64,000 nucleotides of DNA from Sphingobacterium sp. SGR-19 (GCF_011043555.1 NZ_JAAKGS010000007.1:124001-188000), one strand, 5' to 3'. Positions 16,244 through 26,306 are shown, counted from the first letter of the stretch. Translations and numbers: made by a program. Notes: generated from the sequence alone by a model not told the origin.

Positions 16244-17789
16244 CATCACCATATTTGTTGTATATATTGTCGGTATCGTTTTGTTGGGGTTGTATGCTTC
16301 AAAACGTGCCTCCTCTTCGAAACGGGATTATTTTTTAGCAGGGGACAAGCTCTCCTGGTGGATGATCGGGGGCAGTATTATCGCAGCAAATATCAGTAGT
16401 CACCATTTGGTGGGTGCGATGGGGGCCGCTTATAGCCGTGGATTTGTTGCCATCACGTTGGAATGGGGCGCGATATTGATCGGTTTTAACGCCTTACTGT
16501 GGATATTTTTGCCTTTTTATATTCGAAATGGATTTTATACGGTCCCGGAATACCTCGAAAAGCGATATGGGAATGCAACACGTGTTTTATATGCAATTTT
16601 AATTTTATTTACATATGTATTTGTAGAGATCGGAGCGGTACTTTATTTAGGTGGGCTTTCACTACATGCCCTTTTTGGTATTCCTATTTTGCATAGTATC
16701 TTCGGAATGGCCATTTTAACGGGGTTATATACAGTATTGGGAGGCTTGCGGGCCGTGATCTGGACAGAGATGGTACAGCTCGCGATATTGGTGCTTGGTG
16801 GGATTGTGCTCACATTTGCCACGATAAATGCTGCTGGAGGATTTCAGGCGGTCGTCGATTCTACGCAAGATTGGAAGATGTTCTATCCCGCTTCCGATCC
16901 GGATTTTCCGTGGACGATGTATTTGGGAGGTTTGTTGTGTATCAGTATATTTTATTGCGCAACGAACCAATTTATTGTACAGCGCGTGTTAGCTGCAAAA
17001 AATGAATGGCACGGGAAAATGGGCGTTATTTTCGGTAATTATCTCAAATTTTTCGTGCCGTTGATTATTACCATCCCCGCTTTGGTCGCACCTAAATTTT
17101 TACCGCCATTAGATCAGCCGGACTTGCTTTTCGCTACCTTGGTGGAAACATTGCTACCAAAGGGATTGATAGGACTGGTGATGGCGGGATTGATCTCGGC
17201 AATCATGTCGCATATTTCAGGGGCTATCAATTCTTGTACAACGATATTGACGGTCGATGTCTATAGCCAATATATAAACAAGAATGCAACGGATGAAGAA
17301 GCTATTCGATTTGGCAAGCGCTCAGGTGTTGCCATTATTATATTGGGTATCCTAAGTGCCGTTGTTCTGATCGGCTATTCAGACAAACCGGTATTCCTGT
17401 ATCTCATGAATCTCTATGGGCTCTTTACACCTGGTATCGCGACGATGTTTCTCATGGGGGTATTCTGGAAACGCACAACCTCCCAGGGAGCATTAGCTGC
17501 TGGGTTGTTGACGATACCTTTGTCATTGATAATGGAATTTGCATTCCCCGATATGCCTTTTTTTAATAGAACGGGTATTGTATTTTGGGCATGCATGATG
17601 ACATGCGTTGTCGTTAGTTTATTTACCCCGGCCGTTTCAGGAGCACGCTTACATAACTTGGTGCTAACGAAAGGGAGCTTTCAGCTTTCCGAAGCCGAAA
17701 AAATACAGAACCGCGGACTGCGTAATCCGACACTTTGGTGGTTAATCATCACGTTATTGGTACTGTATTTTTATGTTCGATATTTTTAG
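16224..17789 (+). CDS. Sodium:solute symporter (SSS family)
   Basis: A 521-residue polytopic membrane protein with about 13-14 predicted helices. Family signatures include the N-terminal helix followed by SSKRDYFLAGDKLSWW, then GGSIIAANISSHHLVG (sodium-site region of TM1) and YTVPEYLEKRYG. It overlaps the previous gene by 20 bp, which implies translational coupling, and is the last gene of the operon. It would bring the sugar or sugar acid across the inner membrane with Na+. Substrate is inferred only from context. Confidence 0.92.
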   Translation: MKLDWIDITIFVVYIVGIVLLGLYASKRASSSKRDYFLAGDKLSWWMIGGSIIAANISSHHLVGAMGAAYSRGFVAITLEWGAILIGFNALLWIFLPFYIRNGFYTVPEYLEKRYGNATRVLYAILILFTYVFVEIGAVLYLGGLSLHALFGIPILHSIFGMAILTGLYTVLGGLRAVIWTEMVQLAILVLGGIVLTFATINAAGGFQAVVDSTQDWKMFYPASDPDFPWTMYLGGLLCISIFYCATNQFIVQRVLAAKNEWHGKMGVIFGNYLKFFVPLIITIPALVAPKFLPPLDQPDLLFATLVETLLPKGLIGLVMAGLISAIMSHISGAINSCTTILTVDVYSQYINKNATDEEAIRFGKRSGVAIIILGILSAVVLIGYSDKPVFLYLMNLYGLFTPGIATMFLMGVFWKRTTSQGALAAGLLTIPLSLIMEFAFPDMPFFNRTGIVFWACMMTCVVVSLFTPAVSGARLHNLVLTKGSFQLSEAEKIQNRGLRNPTLWWLIITLLVLYFYVRYF

Positions 17790-17816
17790 ACTTATGGTGT
17801 ATATCTCCATAAGTCT
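17788..17816. terminator. Bidirectional terminator hairpin between symporter and propeller gene
   Basis: AGACTTATGG (17788-17797) pairs with CCATAAGTCT (17807-17816) over a 9-base loop. TATTTTT lies on the left side. It overlaps the stop codons of both convergent genes. Confidence 0.8.
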
Positions 17817-19777
17817 GTATGTTTCCGAAAATACAAATGTCCGTGACGATCCATGACCAAAAGCCCGGCTCCTTCGTGTAAATAGGTAATATCCTTCGTT
17901 TGAGCATCTACCTTAAATAATTGATTATTTACTGTGCCATACACATCTCCGGATGGATGGACGACCATAAAGGCACTACGCCATATATGCGTTCCCATAG
18001 GTGCTGGTTCGTATAGATAGTGCGTATCGATAAGCTGTTTTTTTTGTTGATCGAAGATAAATAATTTACCCCCGGCAACGCCCCACAGATGACCGTCCGG
18101 TCCTTCTATCAGTCCGGTAACGGCAGGTGCTCCTGATACCGGAAAAAATTCATATACTACCTCCGCGCGATCAATATCCCAACAGAAAATAATTCCTTCT
18201 TTCGTATTCGGTTTCACACCCAATCCGCCCGAAATCGTCGTTCCTATCCACAATTTACCTTGCAAATAAACCAAACTACTAATTGCCTGGTCGGCTATAG
18301 GGATGCCATGTGAAAACAAAGTGTCCCGTGTGGCATCAAATTCCAGTAGCGCTCCGCCAAGTTTTCCGTATTCGGGTATCATGCCAAAAAACATCTTTTG
18401 GTGATCTTTGGCTTCAGCGATGGCAAAGGGACGGCTTTGTCCTTCGGCACTGCCTAACGCTACTGGATTACCTGATTCAGGATGCCAGGGATTTTCCGTA
18501 TCGAAACGGTAAATACGGCCTTTTGGATAAATGCCGAAGAAAATATGGTTTCCCATGGTCGCCATACCTTCTGTCTGTTCTAATCCTCTGTATTCTGTCG
18601 TGATACCCGTGTTAGGGTCGTATGCAGCATGTCCTCCTGCTAAATAACCTCCCGTCCATATTTTACCATCAGGACCGGAATGTATCGATTGGATAGGTAT
18701 CGGTTGCCTCGGAATTGAAAGCTTATCCTTTGTTGCTTTTTTGTTTAACATATTATAACTCCATAACTCTCCGTCAGCATTCAGCATATAAAGCACTTCG
18801 TCCTTTATCCAAAAGGCATTGGCACTTCCAACTTTCTTAAGCAATTGCTGTGCTTTCTCGATTGGTTGAGTTGGATCAAAGGAGCGAAGCTCGCCGTAAC
18901 TCGTATAATACACGTGTTTATTGATATCGGTAGCCACGGCTTTGAGATCCATCCCCTTAATCTCCTGTTCTACGGTATGGGTACGGAGATTGTATAGCAA
19001 CGTCTCGCGTCCGGATGTCAGCAACACGAGCAAACGATCTCCTCCCGCTATATCGGGGATAAGTTGTAGGCTATAAACAAACTCTTTATCCTGATAATCT
19101 GGGGGCAATAAGCTCCGGGTTTTGCTTGTGCGGGGATCCAGTTCCAAGAGGTGGGCACGAGAACCGACACCGGCATACAACTTATCGGAGCCTCTATGGT
19201 AAACTAAACTTCGGACATAATTTTCTCCAGATACAAGTTCACCCCCTCCGACATCGGAAAAGCCCATATCGGGGTGGTAACGGAAAACCCGGCATCCGGG
19301 ATAGGTCGCCCCGAATACTTCATTATCCTTTCCCGCGGCGAGATTCCACACATACGTTTGGCCAGGGAGCACCTCACCTAAGTCTTCCACACGCTGGCTA
19401 CCGATCTGATGTTTGAAAAGCGCCCCATTTGCCCCTGGGATGTACAACAAACCATTGTCTGTGCTTACCATATCCCAAGCTCCATCGGCATGGGGCAATG
19501 GTAAGTTGATTCGGAGTGCTTTGCTTTCTAGGTCATATCCAAGCAGGTGAGCAGGTTCTCCCCGAACAACGGTATACAGCCAGTCGTTCCCCGCACTGTC
19601 GGTAACAAACATGCTCCCTTGGATCATCGTGGCAGTCAATTGTGGACCAATACGCTCAAATTTTCCTTTTTGAGCTATTACGGGTAACACCATACAAGAG
19701 AGCGATATAAACCAGAGAGAGAGGATATAGCCCATGGCACAATACTGTTTCTTTCTATTTGTGATGATCGACTGCAT
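17792..19777 (-). CDS. Secreted beta-propeller protein of unknown function
   Basis: A 661-residue protein with a signal peptide. A better signal start is the internal Met at 19735 (MGYILSLWF...VIAQ), but 19777 is also possible. The rest is a series of short beta-blade repeats with motifs such as GPDGKIWTGGY, GPDGHLWGVAGGKL and LYYIPGANGALF-like strands, suggesting one or two propellers. I see no catalytic signature. It starts 2 bp after the BNR_4 gene and closes the susC2 operon, so it probably binds or processes the glycan at the cell surface or in the periplasm. It could be a lyase or lactonase; no firm family name. Confidence 0.7.
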   Translation of the reverse strand: MQSIITNRKKQYCAMGYILSLWFISLSCMVLPVIAQKGKFERIGPQLTATMIQGSMFVTDSAGNDWLYTVVRGEPAHLLGYDLESKALRINLPLPHADGAWDMVSTDNGLLYIPGANGALFKHQIGSQRVEDLGEVLPGQTYVWNLAAGKDNEVFGATYPGCRVFRYHPDMGFSDVGGGELVSGENYVRSLVYHRGSDKLYAGVGSRAHLLELDPRTSKTRSLLPPDYQDKEFVYSLQLIPDIAGGDRLLVLLTSGRETLLYNLRTHTVEQEIKGMDLKAVATDINKHVYYTSYGELRSFDPTQPIEKAQQLLKKVGSANAFWIKDEVLYMLNADGELWSYNMLNKKATKDKLSIPRQPIPIQSIHSGPDGKIWTGGYLAGGHAAYDPNTGITTEYRGLEQTEGMATMGNHIFFGIYPKGRIYRFDTENPWHPESGNPVALGSAEGQSRPFAIAEAKDHQKMFFGMIPEYGKLGGALLEFDATRDTLFSHGIPIADQAISSLVYLQGKLWIGTTISGGLGVKPNTKEGIIFCWDIDRAEVVYEFFPVSGAPAVTGLIEGPDGHLWGVAGGKLFIFDQQKKQLIDTHYLYEPAPMGTHIWRSAFMVVHPSGDVYGTVNNQLFKVDAQTKDITYLHEGAGLLVMDRHGHLYFRKHTDLWRYTP

Positions 19778-19779
19778 AA

Positions 19780-21258
19780 TTATCTAAGGTTTATCAATTC
19801 GGGAAATGCAACATCTTCTATCATGTCATAAGGTAAACGATATACATTGCCTTCCTTATCCGCAAAATGTAATCTGGATATCGATTTTTCCCGACCATGT
19901 CCATCAGCCCAAAAGGCATAAAAATCTGGATGTACATTTACCGGACGTCTGGCATAGGAGTGGTTATATACACTTTTTTTTGTCAGTGCTTTTTTTCGCC
20001 AACGTTTGCCTTGATTGTGACTTGTCCACATCACCATCTCTCCTCCGGTATTATAGCGTTGAGGTCCCTTGTCTGTCGGACCTACAATGTGCCAAACCCC
20101 ATTCTGATCGATATATAGCGAACCCATATCGTAGTTGTTGTCAGAGGAGGTTACCGGTTGGGTGACCCAATCCTTGCCTGTAAAATGTGTGGTGTACCAT
20201 TTCCGCTTTCCGCTTATCGGTCCAGAGCGATATCCTTTACTCGTGACATACAGAATAACCGGATAACCCTGCTGGTCGTAGGTCAAATCATTTATGTACA
20301 CATTAAGTCCCTTTTGAGCGTAGTCTTTCACCAACGCTACATGGTCGACAGCATCAATAGGTAAAGAAACGACAGTACCATCGGCCGTTTGCCAAGTTTC
20401 TCCAAAATCCCTGGTCTCCAAATAGTACAAATTTGTTCGGTAATTTAAACCACTTTCACCGACTTTATACGGATGGTAGTTGAATGTGGTACCAATAATA
20501 CGGTCGTCTGCCTGTCCACTCGTTTGATAATGTCCTTCTTCAATGAAAGCGATATCATTCCATGTACCATAAGATACCCCATCTTTACTGCGCATAAAGC
20601 TAATAGTACGGCGTATTTTATCCGGTTGATTAGGCACTACGTTTACATCGTAATGCGTAAATAGATTCAAAAATCCTTTGCCCTTTTGATACCAGCTTTG
20701 CAGATAAGAGAAATTATCGAGGGGTAGGGGTGCACTATCGACGATCTTGGTGACCTGCACCAGCTCAAACGTTGTAATATCATACGGGCGTATACTTCGA
20801 TGGATAAACGAAGGCCTATTGGTACCGTTTGATGTAGAAAATAACCATATATATCCTTGGTCATCCACGTTGATAACCGGGTTGTCGTGGGCATTATCTG
20901 TTTGTTTATCCAAGACAATCGTAGGGCGGGGCACCGTGCCGGTTTCATGGTCATAATAAGAGACCATGTGCAGCAAGGTTTTCCCCTCTTTATCCGTCCC
21001 TCCGTAACAAAAGAACGTTTTGTTTACCTTTTCGACGTACACCGAGAATGGGTAGTGGTTCGCCGGATATGTTCCCAAACCTCCGCTGTATTTATATACA
21101 TACTGATCTCCGGAAGGTTGATTGCTGTACCATATACCCCGATAACCATCATCGCGAATATTTAAGGTCTCTATATCTTGGGCCATTAACATCTTACACC
21201 CCCAGAACAGTGAAAAAAGCACTACAAAAATGCGCATACCCAGATATCTTTTAATCAT
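19780..21258 (-). CDS. BNR_4-family secreted propeller, candidate uronate lyase
   Basis: A 492-residue protein with a signal peptide; the start may be the Met at 21237 (MRIFVVLFSLFWG...AQ). It opens with DDGYRGIWYSNQ and SGGLGTYPANHYPF, and carries HDNPVINVDDQGYIWLF and Asp-box-like blades (SRDFGETW, SHNQGKRW), which characterise BNR_4 propellers. That fold includes ulvan lyases and rhamnose-glucuronate lyases, which act on uronic acids and yield the unsaturated ends that GH88 hydrolyses. Family membership is clear enough; lyase activity is inference. It overlaps the susD2 stop by 8 bp, as in a tight operon. Confidence 0.75.
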   Translation of the reverse strand: MIKRYLGMRIFVVLFSLFWGCKMLMAQDIETLNIRDDGYRGIWYSNQPSGDQYVYKYSGGLGTYPANHYPFSVYVEKVNKTFFCYGGTDKEGKTLLHMVSYYDHETGTVPRPTIVLDKQTDNAHDNPVINVDDQGYIWLFSTSNGTNRPSFIHRSIRPYDITTFELVQVTKIVDSAPLPLDNFSYLQSWYQKGKGFLNLFTHYDVNVVPNQPDKIRRTISFMRSKDGVSYGTWNDIAFIEEGHYQTSGQADDRIIGTTFNYHPYKVGESGLNYRTNLYYLETRDFGETWQTADGTVVSLPIDAVDHVALVKDYAQKGLNVYINDLTYDQQGYPVILYVTSKGYRSGPISGKRKWYTTHFTGKDWVTQPVTSSDNNYDMGSLYIDQNGVWHIVGPTDKGPQRYNTGGEMVMWTSHNQGKRWRKKALTKKSVYNHSYARRPVNVHPDFYAFWADGHGREKSISRLHFADKEGNVYRLPYDMIEDVAFPELINLR

Positions 21259-22714
21259 ATTGCGGATTTTGTGTCATCAAATCAGGATTAATTTCTATTT
21301 GACTGTTCGGAATCGGAAACAGCGCGTGGTAGGACTGCATACCGAGCGACTGCAATACCGGATATGCGCGGTCTGTCCGAATCAAATCAAACCAACGATG
21401 TCCTTCAAACGCTAACTCTACCCGCCGTTCTTGTTCAATAGCCAACCGAAAGGATGCCTGATCGGGAATTCGGAGTGCGGGATCTGCATGGTTACTGCTT
21501 TTCGCTAAAAGATTGGCTCGTCCTCTGATTTGGTTGAGATAATTAAATGCTTCCCCATCTGGAACATAGCTTTGTTCATTAAGTGCTTCGGCATACAGTA
21601 AAAGGACATCTGCATACCGGAGTACAATCCAATTGTTTTCACCATCCAGATAAGCGGCCGGTTCGCCGAGATATTTAGCAACGTAGTTATGTTCCACGGT
21701 ATTACCATTCAGTACATAGCTTGTTCGCATCGAAACATCTTTACGGGAATCTCCGTCTTCATAGGCATTCCGCATATCGTCAGTAGGTATGTTTTGCCCA
21801 AGCGGATTTCCCATTACGGTAACAGCGGTACCCGAGCCAATCGGTGCAAATTGATTTGTAAAGGGGCTTCCTTCTCCCGAAGCACTTTTTTTGAACTGCA
21901 CCTCAAATATCGATTCCGGGTTATTCTTATTATTTACATCAAATATGCTGGCATAGTCAGGTAGCAATTGATATTTGTTCAACGCTGTTTCATCAATTAC
22001 CTCTTTGAGTTTCTGCGCCGCGAGGCTCCAGCGTTTTTGGGTGATGTACACTTTCCCGAGCAGGGCCATGGCAGCTCCTTTTGTGGCGCGTCCAATGTCT
22101 ACATTTTCATACGCATAAGGCAAAGTTTCCTCAGCATCCTGTAGATCTGCAATGATCTGTTCGTAAACCGTTTCAGCAGGTGTTCGTCTGTAGTTGTAAC
22201 CCTCTTGAGGATTTTCGATGACTTCTAACACAAGCGGTACATCGCCAAAAATACGAACCATGTTGAAGTACATTAATGCCCGAAGAAATTTCGCCTCTCC
22301 TGTATAGCGCTTTTTCAGCGTTTCATCCATTTCGACTGTGCTAATTTTTTCGATGACAACATTCGCATATTGGATACCTTGATAATGCGCACTCCAGGTG
22401 CTGCTGCTAATGGTGTTGAAGGCGTTGTTCTTGAATTCGTCCACTTCTTGTAGATTTGCACCGGCATTAGGATTGGGGATCCACGTGTTATCAGAGCGTA
22501 AATCCCCAATTACATGCATGGACGAATAGTACATTCCGCCATACTGTAGTGTTCCGTATACGGCGGTAAGTGCGTTTTTCATGTCTTCACCAGTTCTATA
22601 AAAGGTGTTGCCGTTCATCTGCGAGATAGGAGCCAGATCTAAAAAATCTTTACAGCCGCTCAGTGTGCATATTATCATCGCTCCTGCAACAAAAAAACTC
22701 TTGATACTTTTCAT
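21251..22714 (-). CDS. RagB/SusD-family surface glycan-binding lipoprotein (SusD2)
   Basis: About 487 residues from the ATG at 22714; an in-frame ATG at 22741 would overlap susC2 and is less likely because the signal peptide begins at MKSIKSFFVAG. Lipobox LSGC is followed by KDFLDLAPIS. The C-terminus has EQERRVELAFEGHRWFDLIRT and ALFPIPNSQIEINPDLMTQNPQYD, the normal SusD ending. It is the surface partner of SusC2, whose gene ends 13 bp upstream. Confidence 0.95.
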   Translation of the reverse strand: MKSIKSFFVAGAMIICTLSGCKDFLDLAPISQMNGNTFYRTGEDMKNALTAVYGTLQYGGMYYSSMHVIGDLRSDNTWIPNPNAGANLQEVDEFKNNAFNTISSSTWSAHYQGIQYANVVIEKISTVEMDETLKKRYTGEAKFLRALMYFNMVRIFGDVPLVLEVIENPQEGYNYRRTPAETVYEQIIADLQDAEETLPYAYENVDIGRATKGAAMALLGKVYITQKRWSLAAQKLKEVIDETALNKYQLLPDYASIFDVNNKNNPESIFEVQFKKSASGEGSPFTNQFAPIGSGTAVTVMGNPLGQNIPTDDMRNAYEDGDSRKDVSMRTSYVLNGNTVEHNYVAKYLGEPAAYLDGENNWIVLRYADVLLLYAEALNEQSYVPDGEAFNYLNQIRGRANLLAKSSNHADPALRIPDQASFRLAIEQERRVELAFEGHRWFDLIRTDRAYPVLQSLGMQSYHALFPIPNSQIEINPDLMTQNPQYD

Positions 22715-22727
22715 GTCATTCAGGTAT

Positions 22728-25700
22728 TTAAAATCCAACATTTAAACCAAACATAAACGTCCGTGCCAGCGGATAACCGCCGGCATCGACACCGGGAACC
22801 AATGTGCTTCCACCCTGGATACTCACTTCGGGATTATACCCCTCATAATTTGTCCAGGTATACGCATTCTGCACGGTAAAACTAAGTCGTGCCTGGGATA
22901 ATCCAGCTTTCTGTACCCATCCTACTGGTAGCGCGTAGCCCAAGGTGATGTTGCGCAGGCGCAAATACGAGCCGTCTTCCACAAATAGAGAAGTTACATT
23001 GTTCACCAAGTTACTTCCGGGAAATGCTCCGAAATTGCGATCAACCATCGGCGACATACCGTTGCCCGGCTCTTGTTCAGAACGCCATCCTTGAGACGCA
23101 CTGCGTAATACATTATAGGAACCCGCATAATTGCCATAATACCGCCTAGCCATATTTAATACTTCAAATCCTTGAACACCTTGTAAGGTAAACGAGAAAT
23201 CGACATTTTTATACGAAAATGTATTGGTCATACCATAGGTGAAATCCGGAAATGGACTCCCGAGGATCGTTCTGTCGGCACTGGTGATACGTCCATCTCC
23301 ATCAATGTCGGCAAACTTGAGCCGGCCGGGTTTGGATTCCCCTTCAATCGACGGGTTGTTGGCAACGTCTGCTTCGTTTTGGTAAATACCGATTACCTCA
23401 TAGCCATAAAAGCTACCCGGCTCATCCCCAAGACGTGTAATGTGGGTTGGCGCATTGGCCGAAGTCACTTGCCTGGAAATAATAGGCGACCCGTCAGGCC
23501 CTAATCGTAGCACCTCGACCTTATTGGTGGAGAGGTTAAAATCAGTCGTCCATTTAAACGCATTGACCATATTTCGGGTTAATACCGTAAATTCTAATCC
23601 TTTATTCTGTATCTCGCCAATATTTTGCAAGGCATTCCCGTAGCCTGTCAAGGTGGGAATAGGCACATTCAACAAGAGATCGGATGTTTTCTTATTATAA
23701 TAATCGATGGTAAGAGATAATCTGTTACTCATTACCGATGCCTCTAACCCAACATCCAACTGATGGTTTTTCTCCCAACCCAACAAACTATTGGGGATGT
23801 TGGCTAAACGTGTACCATTTATCAACGTGCCGCTTCCGCCACCAAAGACGTAATTCTCTATCCCAGTCAGTCCGATGTGACCGTAGTTACTGATAAAATT
23901 ATTTCCCGTCGCGCCATAACTTGCCCGTAAACGAAGGTCATCTAACCAATTCACATTTTGTAAGAAGGCTTCTTCGGATAGACGCCATCCCACAGAAACG
24001 GAAGGGAAGGAACCCCATTTATTGTTTGCTCCGAAACGGGAAGAACCGTCTTTTCGCATCGTGGCCGTCAATAGATACCGGTCGTTGTAACTGTAGTTAA
24101 TACGGGCGAGATAGGATAGTAACGCCCATTCTTCCTGTGTCGTCACCGCATTGGTAATCAATCCCGCCGCATTGATCGTTTTGATGTGGTCATTGGCATA
24201 GTTTGTCCCAGCCATGCTGCTGTAGTCGATATACTCCTTTTGCGCAGTATACCCCAATAGGGCATCCAGGCTGTGCTTGTCAATCTTTTTAGTATAATTC
24301 AAGGTAAATTCCGCTAACCAATTTTTGGTTTCGTTTGTAATAGCTGTTGCTGTAGGCACCTTAACGGCGTTCACGCTATTGGGGTTAACGATAGACGGAC
24401 TAAACTGGTTTTCTCTGAAATTTCGGAAATCTGTTCCTAATAAGGTCTTAAAGCGAAGCCCATCGACGATATCGACTTCGGCAAAAGTAGTCCCCAGCAA
24501 ACGTAGTGTTCCTTGCTTATAATACGATTCTTTTGCAAGTTTTACCGGGTTATCCACTTCACTCGTACCAATGCCCAAACCGGTGATTTTGGTGTAATCA
24601 CCATAGGCGTCATAAGGTGTCAAGAATGGAGCAGCTGTTATGGCCGACTGTACAATTCCGCCCACTTGCCAATTTCCCTCGGCATTGACCAAGTTATTGT
24701 AGGTATAAGAAGGTGTTAGATTTGCCCCGATTCTCACTCGGTCGTGTATTTTTGATTCGATATTGATACGGAAGGAATACCTGTCCATTCCAGAATTTAG
24801 GATAATTCCATCCTGCGATAGATAGCCGCCGGAAATGAAATATTTTGTCTTCTCGTTTCCGCCCGAGAAATTCAGCTGGTAATTGTGCATCATAGCAGAG
24901 CGAAATATTTCACGTTGCCAATCCGTCCCTTTTCCCAAAGCATCAGGATCATTCGTCATTTCCGGCAATAGATACATCACATTATTGATCCGGTCGGAAT
25001 TGGGATCAGAAGCCGATCTTCCTGCTCCGGAATTTACCCAGGCATTGTTACGTGCTTCGTTGACATATCGTGCGTATTCGCTGGCGTTAAGTAAATCCAG
25101 ATACCGTTCTACGTTTTGTACACCAGAGTTGAGTGAAAAATCCATTCTGGAAACGCCGGCTTTTCCCGATTTGGTGGTGATGAGTACAACACCGTTAGAT
25201 CCGCGTGAACCATAAATAGCGGTCGCTGAAGCATCTTTTAAAACCTGGATGTTCTCGATGTCGGTCGGGTTGATTGTGTTTAGTGGATTGTTTGTCTGGT
25301 TATAGTCATTCGTTACCGGAAAACCATCTATCACATACAAGGGATCGTTTCCCGCACTAAGAGAACCCGCACCTCTTATACGTACGGATGAACCGCCTCC
25401 CGGAGCTCCTGTAGCCTGACTGACCTGAACGCCTGCCAGTTGACCTGCCATCGCATTATCCAGCGATACCACAACCTGTTTTTCTATTTTTTCTGCCGCT
25501 AAAGAGCTAATGGCTCCTGTGATATCTTTTCGCTGCTGTGTACCATATCCGACGACCACTACTTCATTTAAGCTTTGGTTATCCAACGAAAGTGTGGTCT
25601 GTATTTGTGTTCGTCCGGCAAGGACAATCTCTTGATTTTTATAGCCTGTATAGACAATTTCTAAAATCGCTCCTGTAGGGATATCATGTAATGTAAAGTT

Positions 25701-26198
25701 GCCGTCTCCATCGGAGACTGTCGCATTGTTGGTCCCTTTAATCCTAACCGTCGCACCGGCTAATGGTTGTCCCGATTCGTCAAGTACCCGGCCGCCTACA
25801 GATGATTGCTGCTGTATAGTTCGTGCTGCAGGCACTACTTTCTTATTGATGACGATGGTTTTGTTATCAACCTCGTACGCAAACGGCTGGTTTTTTAGGC
25901 ATGCACGAAGGGCTTCTTCCAATGTCGCGTTGTTTAAATTGACCGTGACAGGAGGAGCTTCTTTTACGTCGTCATATTTGTAAAAGAAAAAATGCTTACT
26001 CTGTTTACCGATTGCCTTCAGAACATCTTCCAATGGCTTATTCTTGGCTTGTAAGGTGATAGTTTGCGAAAACGTATTTGCGCTGACACCGAAACAACAA
26101 ACGATAATTAATAGTATGGTTAGTTTCATAACTACGAATAACTTGAGGAGGCCATATCCGAAATATTGTCGGATTTCACCAAAAACATTTAAATTCAT
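22728..26198 (-). CDS. SusC-family TonB-dependent transporter with STN signalling domain (SusC2)
   Basis: A 1156-residue protein. A signal sequence ends near ANTFSQ (41-46), then come an STN domain at about 46-118, a carboxypeptidase-regulatory-like domain at 132-206, VVVVGYGTQQR at 213-223, plug and beta-barrel ending GLNVGF. The STN domain is the periplasmic arm that talks to FecR-type anti-sigma factors, and a FecI/FecR pair lies directly upstream. Substrate binding is therefore likely to induce this operon. The 202-bp gap to fecR contains a hairpin pointing the other way. Confidence 0.95.
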   Translation of the reverse strand: MNLNVFGEIRQYFGYGLLKLFVVMKLTILLIIVCCFGVSANTFSQTITLQAKNKPLEDVLKAIGKQSKHFFFYKYDDVKEAPPVTVNLNNATLEEALRACLKNQPFAYEVDNKTIVINKKVVPAARTIQQQSSVGGRVLDESGQPLAGATVRIKGTNNATVSDGDGNFTLHDIPTGAILEIVYTGYKNQEIVLAGRTQIQTTLSLDNQSLNEVVVVGYGTQQRKDITGAISSLAAEKIEKQVVVSLDNAMAGQLAGVQVSQATGAPGGGSSVRIRGAGSLSAGNDPLYVIDGFPVTNDYNQTNNPLNTINPTDIENIQVLKDASATAIYGSRGSNGVVLITTKSGKAGVSRMDFSLNSGVQNVERYLDLLNASEYARYVNEARNNAWVNSGAGRSASDPNSDRINNVMYLLPEMTNDPDALGKGTDWQREIFRSAMMHNYQLNFSGGNEKTKYFISGGYLSQDGIILNSGMDRYSFRINIESKIHDRVRIGANLTPSYTYNNLVNAEGNWQVGGIVQSAITAAPFLTPYDAYGDYTKITGLGIGTSEVDNPVKLAKESYYKQGTLRLLGTTFAEVDIVDGLRFKTLLGTDFRNFRENQFSPSIVNPNSVNAVKVPTATAITNETKNWLAEFTLNYTKKIDKHSLDALLGYTAQKEYIDYSSMAGTNYANDHIKTINAAGLITNAVTTQEEWALLSYLARINYSYNDRYLLTATMRKDGSSRFGANNKWGSFPSVSVGWRLSEEAFLQNVNWLDDLRLRASYGATGNNFISNYGHIGLTGIENYVFGGGSGTLINGTRLANIPNSLLGWEKNHQLDVGLEASVMSNRLSLTIDYYNKKTSDLLLNVPIPTLTGYGNALQNIGEIQNKGLEFTVLTRNMVNAFKWTTDFNLSTNKVEVLRLGPDGSPIISRQVTSANAPTHITRLGDEPGSFYGYEVIGIYQNEADVANNPSIEGESKPGRLKFADIDGDGRITSADRTILGSPFPDFTYGMTNTFSYKNVDFSFTLQGVQGFEVLNMARRYYGNYAGSYNVLRSASQGWRSEQEPGNGMSPMVDRNFGAFPGSNLVNNVTSLFVEDGSYLRLRNITLGYALPVGWVQKAGLSQARLSFTVQNAYTWTNYEGYNPEVSIQGGSTLVPGVDAGGYPLARTFMFGLNVGF

Positions 26199-26274
26199 AT
26201 TTTTGTAATGTTTGGGTTAACAGATAGTTGAATACACACAGTATATCGCTCGTATGATTAGCCGAACATTTCTT

Positions 26275-26306
26275 CTGACCGTGGTGCGAACACGGTCAGT
26301 TTTTTA
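26275..26306 (+). terminator. Terminator-like hairpin reading on the plus strand in the susC2 leader
   Basis: CTGACCGTG (26275-26283), loop GTGCGAA, CACGGTCAG (26291-26299), then TTTTTT. The T-run follows the stem only on the plus strand, yet all nearby genes are on the minus strand. On the minus strand the stem lies about 77-100 bp before the susC2 start with no T-run after it. Confidence 0.6.

Noticed and set aside
10603..17789. A glycosaminoglycan (heparin/chondroitin) locus in the strict sense
   Set aside because: No sulfatases, N-sulfoglucosamine enzymes or other typical partners are present; only the lyase fold and GH88 support it.
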